From an uncultured Acholeplasmatales bacterium (GTDB lineage: Bacteria > Bacillota_I > Bacilli_A > Acholeplasmatales > Anaeroplasmataceae), in NCBI GenBank assembly GCA_944323055.1, contig CALUQZ010000014.1:1-42833 (forward strand): 42,833 nt of DNA. The letters are read 5' to 3'. The notes under the pieces are model-generated. The model saw nothing but the letters and a program-made list of their open reading frames with translations. It searched no databases and had not been told where the DNA came from. Shown piece by piece: positions 38,349 through 42,833 of the stretch. The first letter of the stretch is position 1; the number at the start of each line of letters is the position of its first letter. A program made the position numbers and the translations under genes.

Positions 38349-40250
38349 ATGATTAAAGTTACATTAAAAGATGGAAAAGTAAAAGAATTTGATAAAGGTA
38401 TTAGTTTTTTAGATGTAGTTAAACAAATATCTATTTCACTTGCTAAAGATAGTATAGCTGTTAAATTTAATGGGAAATTAGAAAATTTAAGTGATTCATT
38501 AGAAGAAGATGGCGTACTTGAAGTAATAACAACTAAAGATAGTGAAGGAATAGATGTTTTAAATCATAGTACAGCTCATTTATTAGCTCATGCCGTAAAA
38601 AGATTATACCCTGGTTCAATGTTTGGGGTAGGTCCTACAATTGAAGAAGGTTTTTATTATGATATGGCTATTAATGGTGCTAGTATTACAGTTAATGATT
38701 TAGCTAAAATAGAAGCTGAAATGCATAAAATTGCAAATGAAGATATTAAACTTGAACATAAAGTAGTATCTAAAGAAGAAGCTTTAGAATTATTTAAAAA
38801 TGATAAATATAAACTAGATATTATAAATGAAATTGAAGATGCTAATGTTAACATTTATGTTCAAGGTGATTATGTTGATGTATGTAGAGGACCACATGTA
38901 TTAAGTACAGGTAAATTGAAACATTTTAAGTTATTAAATGTGGCTGGAGCTTATTGGCGTGGTGATTCTAATAATGAAATGTTAACAAGAGTTTATGGTA
39001 TAGCGTTCTTTAAGGAAAGTGAATTAACTAATTATTTAAAACTAGTAGAGGAAAGAAAAGAAAGAGACCATCGTAAAATAGGTAAAGATCTTGATTTGTT
39101 TATGATATCTGAATATGGTCCTGGTTTTCCGTTCTGGTTACCTAAAGGTATGTTGTTGAAAAATGCTTTAACAGATTTTTGGATGGATATTCATACTAAA
39201 GCAGGATATCAATTTATTCAAACTCCAATTATGTTAAATAGAGAATTATGGGAAATAAGTGGACATTGGTTTAATTATAAAGAAAATATGTACACATCAA
39301 CTATTGATGATAAAGAATTTGCCATTAAACCGATGAATTGTCCAGGCGGTATGTTAGTTTATAAAAATCAAATTCATTCATATCGTGATTTACCGCTTCG
39401 TTTAGCTGAACTTGGTTTAGTTCATCGTCATGAAGCAAGCGGTGCTTTATCTGGTTTGTTTAGAGTACGTTCATTCACTCAAGATGATGCTCATATCTTT
39501 ATGACAGAAGAACAAATTACAGCAGAAATAGCTAATATTATTAATTTATATAAGAAAGTATATGATGTCTTTGGTCTTTCTTTCCATATTGAATTATCAA
39601 CAAGACCAGAAAAGAAATATATAGGTGACATAGCTATTTGGGATAAAACAGAAAAAGCTTTAGCCGATGCATGCCATCAAGCTGGATTTGAATATAAATT
39701 AAATCCTGGTGATGGAGCCTTCTATGGTCCTAAACTAGATTTCAAATTACGTGATTCAATGAATAGAATTTGGCAATGTGGTACTATTCAATTAGATATG
39801 AATTTACCTGAGAGATTTGATTTAACCTATATTGCAGAAGATGGTAGTAAAAAACGTCCGGTTATGGCTCACCGTGCTTTATTTGGTAGTCTAGAAAGAT
39901 TTATTGGTATTTTAACTGAACATTATGCCGGAGCATTCCCAACTTGGTTAGCTCCTTATCAAGTAAGATTAATCCCAGTATCTGATAAACATATTTCTTA
40001 TTGTGAAGAAGTTAAAGAATTCTTAATAAATCATAAAATTAGAGTAGAAACAGATTATCGTAGTGAAAAATTAGGGTATAAAATTAGAGAGGCTCAAACA
40101 AAGAAAGTTCCGTACACTTTAGTAATAGGTGATAATGAAGTAAATGACAAAACTATTACTTATCGTAAACATAAGTCTCAAGAACAAGTTACTATGACAT
40201 TAGATGAATTTGTATTATATTTAGAAGAAGAAATTAAAGAACTTCGTTAA
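38349..40250 (+). CDS. thrS: Threonyl-tRNA synthetase
   Basis: Charges tRNA(Thr) (633 residues, class II). TGS domain at 1-60, editing domain with H73-S-T-A-H77 (HxxxH), then the catalytic core with zinc Cys331 in MNCPGGM, motif 2 HRHEASGALSGLFRVRSFTQDDAH and motif 3 GSLERFIGILTEHYAG, and the anticodon-binding C-terminus from about 535. Two ATGs lie 6 bases apart; GAAAGG at about 38335-38340 fits 38349 (8-base spacing) better than 38343. Expression is controlled by the upstream T-box. Confidence 0.97.
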   Translation: MIKVTLKDGKVKEFDKGISFLDVVKQISISLAKDSIAVKFNGKLENLSDSLEEDGVLEVITTKDSEGIDVLNHSTAHLLAHAVKRLYPGSMFGVGPTIEEGFYYDMAINGASITVNDLAKIEAEMHKIANEDIKLEHKVVSKEEALELFKNDKYKLDIINEIEDANVNIYVQGDYVDVCRGPHVLSTGKLKHFKLLNVAGAYWRGDSNNEMLTRVYGIAFFKESELTNYLKLVEERKERDHRKIGKDLDLFMISEYGPGFPFWLPKGMLLKNALTDFWMDIHTKAGYQFIQTPIMLNRELWEISGHWFNYKENMYTSTIDDKEFAIKPMNCPGGMLVYKNQIHSYRDLPLRLAELGLVHRHEASGALSGLFRVRSFTQDDAHIFMTEEQITAEIANIINLYKKVYDVFGLSFHIELSTRPEKKYIGDIAIWDKTEKALADACHQAGFEYKLNPGDGAFYGPKLDFKLRDSMNRIWQCGTIQLDMNLPERFDLTYIAEDGSKKRPVMAHRALFGSLERFIGILTEHYAGAFPTWLAPYQVRLIPVSDKHISYCEEVKEFLINHKIRVETDYRSEKLGYKIREAQTKKVPYTLVIGDNEVNDKTITYRKHKSQEQVTMTLDEFVLYLEEEIKELR

Positions 40251-40255
40251 TTAAT

Positions 40256-40290
40256 AAAAGTAATTTAGTAGTTTGCTAAATTACTTTTTT
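40256..40290 (+). terminator. Terminator after thrS
   Basis: AAAAGTAATTTAG (40256-40268) pairs perfectly with CTAAATTACTTTT (40276-40288), then more T. Confidence 0.9.
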
Positions 40291-40338
40291 CTAGCATTTT
40301 ATTTATTTTTCTATATAATAATAAACGGAAGTGATTTT

Positions 40339-41199
40339 ATGACACTTAAAGAATTACTAAGTCTTAGAAAGTTAAGTGATTTATTAGATATATATAAATA
40401 TTATTTTAATAATGATAATAACTTAAATAAGAAAAAAGATCTTATAGAGGCTATAAATAATAAAATATTAAAAGAAGAAACTATATATGAGATATTTTTT
40501 ATTTTAAATAAGAAAGAGATTAACATATTAAAAAGAGGTATTACTATTAAAATTACTAAAAATAATGTAGCTAATATTTTAAATATTAATAGTTTTGGTT
40601 GTGGATATATAGATGGTGATAGTTTTATTATTCCTAGTGATATTAGTTATATTGTTAATAATATAAGCAATAATATTTCTAAAGAAAAATATGAACTTTA
40701 TCATTATATCTTAGGAATTAAAATATATGCTTGTAATATGTGGTCTATATTTAACGAAAGTGATGTATTTAAATTATTTATTTTAAATGAAAAATTTAAA
40801 AATACTTATATTGATGATTTTATTAGTGCATATAGAAAAATAACTAGTGAATATAATGTTTCTAACTTAGTGTTTTATCCTAAAGTTAAAGGAACTGATA
40901 CTAAAACAGATAATAAGATTAGGTATCCTAAATATAAGGAATTAATAGAATATGTAGATTGTAAATTTATAAGTAATAAATATCTAGATGAACTTAAAAA
41001 AATTGCTTTAAATAAACTTAATTTAATTGAGACAGAGATGTTTTTAAGAGAGATTTATAATTTTTGTATATCTAATAATGATTTTTTAAAAGGTACAAAG
41101 ATTGTAAATAATTATTTTAATTATAGATTAGATGATAATATTAATAAATTAGCTAATCTTGTTGTAAGACTATATTATAATACACCTAAATCTTATTAG
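40339..41199 (+). CDS. Hypothetical protein, Rho-N/SAP-like N-terminus
   Basis: Soluble protein of 286 residues that I cannot name. The first ~40 residues (LKELLSLRKLSDLLDIYKYY then KKKDLIEAINNKI) look like a Rho-N/SAP-type helix-extended loop-helix that often binds nucleic acid. The next part (ETIYEIFFILNKKEINILKR, then GCGYIDGDSFIIPSDI) resembles a domain seen in uncharacterised Clostridia proteins. The rest is helical and Asn/Lys/Ile-rich. Base composition is even more AT-rich than its neighbours, which may mean weak constraint or foreign origin. Start at 40339 follows GGAAGTG; the open frame extends 22 codons upstream into a hydrophobic stretch that lies in the thrS terminator area and is not accepted. 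Confidence 0.6.
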   Translation: MTLKELLSLRKLSDLLDIYKYYFNNDNNLNKKKDLIEAINNKILKEETIYEIFFILNKKEINILKRGITIKITKNNVANILNINSFGCGYIDGDSFIIPSDISYIVNNISNNISKEKYELYHYILGIKIYACNMWSIFNESDVFKLFILNEKFKNTYIDDFISAYRKITSEYNVSNLVFYPKVKGTDTKTDNKIRYPKYKELIEYVDCKFISNKYLDELKKIALNKLNLIETEMFLREIYNFCISNNDFLKGTKIVNNYFNYRLDDNINKLANLVVRLYYNTPKSY

Positions 41200-41211
41200 C
41201 GAGGTAATTAT

Positions 41212-42747
41212 ATGGGAATTTTAGATGTTGAAGAATTAAAATTTAAATATCGAGATATCGATTTATTTCAAAAAGTCTCTTTTCATTTAGAGGTTAAAGA
41301 ACATGTTGTCATAGTCGGTGAAAATGGGGTAGGTAAATCAACTTTTATGAAGTTAATAAGTAAGAATTTAATTCCTGATAGTGGCAAAATAACTTGGTTA
41401 CCTCACATTAAATATTCATATTTAGATCAGCATTTAGAGATGAATAATGAAATTAAAATAATTGATTATTTAACCGGTACGTTTAAATCACTATTTCTAA
41501 AAGAACAAGATTTAATTAAATGTTATGAATTACTTGGTACAGCTTCAGAAGAGGAATTTAATAAATTATCTAAAAGAATTGAATTAATTAATAAAGAATT
41601 AGAAGAAAATAATTTTTATGCTATTTCTTCAACTATATCTAATGTTACAAACGGACTTGGAATTAATAATATTGACAATAATAGACTAATAAGTAGTTTA
41701 TCAGGTGGCGAAAAAATGAAGGTTTATTTAGCAAAATTTATGTTAGAGGAGCCTGATGTTTTGTTATTGGATGAACCAACAAACTTTTTAGACGCTGTTC
41801 AAGTAGATTTCCTAGCTAAATATTTAAAAAATTTTCCAGGCGCTTTTATTGTCATTAGCCACGATGAATCGTTTATTAAAGAAATAGCTAATGTTGTTTA
41901 TGAACTAAATAATAAACAATTTATTAAATATAAAATGAATTATGATAATTATTTAAAAGAAAGAGAAGTTAGAAGAGAATCGTATCTTAAAGAATATAAT
42001 AAAGAACAAAAAAAGATAAAAGAGATGGAAACATTTATAGCTAAAAATATCGTGAGAGCTACTACGACAAAAAGGGCTCAATCACGCCGAAAAATGTTGG
42101 AGAGGATGGAAAAATTACCAAAACCTAAAAATCGAGTTCCTCTCAATATTACATTTCCTTTTTCTAAAAGTACTGGCGAAGAAGTTTTGATATTAGATAA
42201 CTTGTTGATAGGATATGATAAGCCATTACTAGGTGAACTTAATTATAAACTATATAAAAACAAAAAGATTGCGATTTTAGGACGTAATGGTGTCGGCAAA
42301 TCAACGCTATTAAAAACTATTTTAGGTCAACAAAAATCTTTAGGTGGTTCTTATAAGTGGAATTTATCGGCAGATATTAATTATTTTAGACAAGAAGAAA
42401 ACGAATTTGATGATGTTAATCCTATTAATTATTTAAGATATTTTTATCACCTAAAAACAGACGGAGAATTACGTAGCATTTTAGCAAAAGTTGGAATTGG
42501 AGCCGATTTATGTTTGAAGCCTATAAAAGAATTATCAGGTGGAGAAAGAACGAGAGTTAGACTTGCTTTAATGACAATGAAAAAAAGTAATATTTTAATT
42601 TTAGATGAACCTACTAATCATTTAGATCCTATGACAAAGCTTGAGTTATTTGATGCCTTAAAGAATTTTTCAGGAACAGTTATTTTAGTTAGTCACGAAA
42701 AAGATTTTTATGATGAGTTAGTTGATGATGAAATATATTTTGATTAA
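41212..42747 (+). CDS. ABC-F family ATPase
   Basis: Soluble twin-ATPase protein of 511 residues that acts at the ribosome rather than in transport. First NBD: P-loop GENGVGKST at 36-44, LSGGEKMKV, LLLDEPTNFLD. Then the ABC-F linker with NYLKEREVRRESYLKEYNK and FIAKNIVRATTTKRAQSR. Second NBD: GRNGVGKST, LSGGERTRV, ILDEPTNHLD. No membrane segments. Its length and linker fit housekeeping ABC-F subfamilies (YkpA/YdiF-like) and not clearly an antibiotic-resistance type; assignment to one subgroup needs a tree. GAGGTAATT before the ATG. No terminator is visible before the window-edge repeat. Confidence 0.93.
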   Translation: MGILDVEELKFKYRDIDLFQKVSFHLEVKEHVVIVGENGVGKSTFMKLISKNLIPDSGKITWLPHIKYSYLDQHLEMNNEIKIIDYLTGTFKSLFLKEQDLIKCYELLGTASEEEFNKLSKRIELINKELEENNFYAISSTISNVTNGLGINNIDNNRLISSLSGGEKMKVYLAKFMLEEPDVLLLDEPTNFLDAVQVDFLAKYLKNFPGAFIVISHDESFIKEIANVVYELNNKQFIKYKMNYDNYLKEREVRRESYLKEYNKEQKKIKEMETFIAKNIVRATTTKRAQSRRKMLERMEKLPKPKNRVPLNITFPFSKSTGEEVLILDNLLIGYDKPLLGELNYKLYKNKKIAILGRNGVGKSTLLKTILGQQKSLGGSYKWNLSADINYFRQEENEFDDVNPINYLRYFYHLKTDGELRSILAKVGIGADLCLKPIKELSGGERTRVRLALMTMKKSNILILDEPTNHLDPMTKLELFDALKNFSGTVILVSHEKDFYDELVDDEIYFD

Positions 42748-42761
42748 AACTAGGTCTTTGA

Positions 42762-42833
42762 ACTGGGGTCTGTCAAGTAGACAGTCCAAAGTAGAAAATA
42801 ATTAAATAACTAAAGGTAGTAAATTAGGGTTAC
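42762..42833. mobile_element. Probable insertion-sequence end at window edge
   Basis: After the ABC-F stop, TTGAACTGGGGTC is followed at 42771 by TGTCAAGTAGACAG, whose TGTC...GACA symmetry and sequence resemble the ends of IS3/IS150-type elements. The rest (TCCAAAGTAGAAAATAATTA...) has an inverted partner at the left edge of the window. No transposase is visible because the sequence stops. Family recalled from general knowledge, not searched. Confidence 0.4.

Noticed and set aside
1-42833. CRISPR arrays, tRNA, rRNA, prophage or replication origin.
   Set aside because: No regularly spaced repeats, no tRNA cloverleaf or rRNA stretches, no phage structural genes and no DnaA-box cluster were seen.

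Overview
This 42.8 kb stretch comes from a very AT-rich Bacillota genome, most likely an anaerobic Bacilli/Erysipelotrichia-type gut or host-associated bacterium (RF39- or Mollicutes-related lineages would fit). Signs of this are the gene orders shared with Bacillus (tmk-holB-ricT-trmN6-rsmI-metG; uppS-cdsA-dxr-rseP; polA-mutM-coaE-dnaB-dnaI-thrS), AGGAGG-type ribosome binding sites, a threonine T-box, rubrerythrin with a PerR/Fur regulator, and bifunctional AdhE. TGA is a real stop (ATGA gene overlaps at 22108, 23034, 24176 and 25888), so this is not a UGA=Trp mycoplasma. The taxon is an inference.

Layout. 1-3.1 kb: Ca2+/cation exchanger, PerR-like regulator plus rubrerythrin, ZIP metal transporter. 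3.1-5.7 kb: metal-resistance cassette with an ArsR/CadC repressor divergent from a free-standing HMA protein and a P1B Zn/Cd/Pb ATPase; two TTGAAT-N4-ATTCAA-type operators lie in the shared region. 5.8-7.8 kb: small accessory island with the first 49 codons of a lost CoA-disulfide reductase paralogue, cut by an internally deleted insertion sequence (377 bp, near-perfect 21-bp inverted ends), then an AAA ATPase with a C-terminal nuclease-like domain and its own promoter. 7.9-9.6 kb: intact CoA-disulfide reductase/rhodanese. 9.6-16.9 kb: housekeeping run tmk, holB, ricT, trmN6, a TerB-like gene, rsmI, metG, yitT-like. 16.9-19.2 kb: DUF1538 membrane protein with two dissimilar PII-like proteins. 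19.3-20.2 kb: rplM-rpsI. 20.2-21.3 kb: Pr6Pr membrane protein and a free-standing FakA C-terminal-like domain. 21.4-26.9 kb: uppS-cdsA-dxr-rseP-galE, with start/stop overlaps (lipid carrier, phospholipid and isoprenoid precursors, site-2 protease, UDP-sugar epimerase). 27-29.7 kb: adhE. 29.9-37.8 kb: yhbY, polA, nitroreductase, a MutM-CoaE fusion, an unknown gene, dnaB, dnaI, and a protein ending in a ribosomal uL15-like domain. 38.1-42.7 kb: T-box-controlled thrS, an unknown protein, and an ABC-F ATPase. Both ends of the window carry related AT-rich sequence in inverted orientation that looks like the outer edge of insertion sequences.

The most unusual items are the MutM-CoaE fusion (with an altered zinc finger), the uL15-like C-terminal domain fused to an uncharacterised N-terminal domain in the primosome operon, the DUF1538 plus paired PII-like cassette, the split HMA/P1B-ATPase operon, and the IS-scarred island with the AAA-nuclease-like gene. 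No tRNA, rRNA, CRISPR array or prophage was seen. All calls are from reading the sequence; no database search was run.
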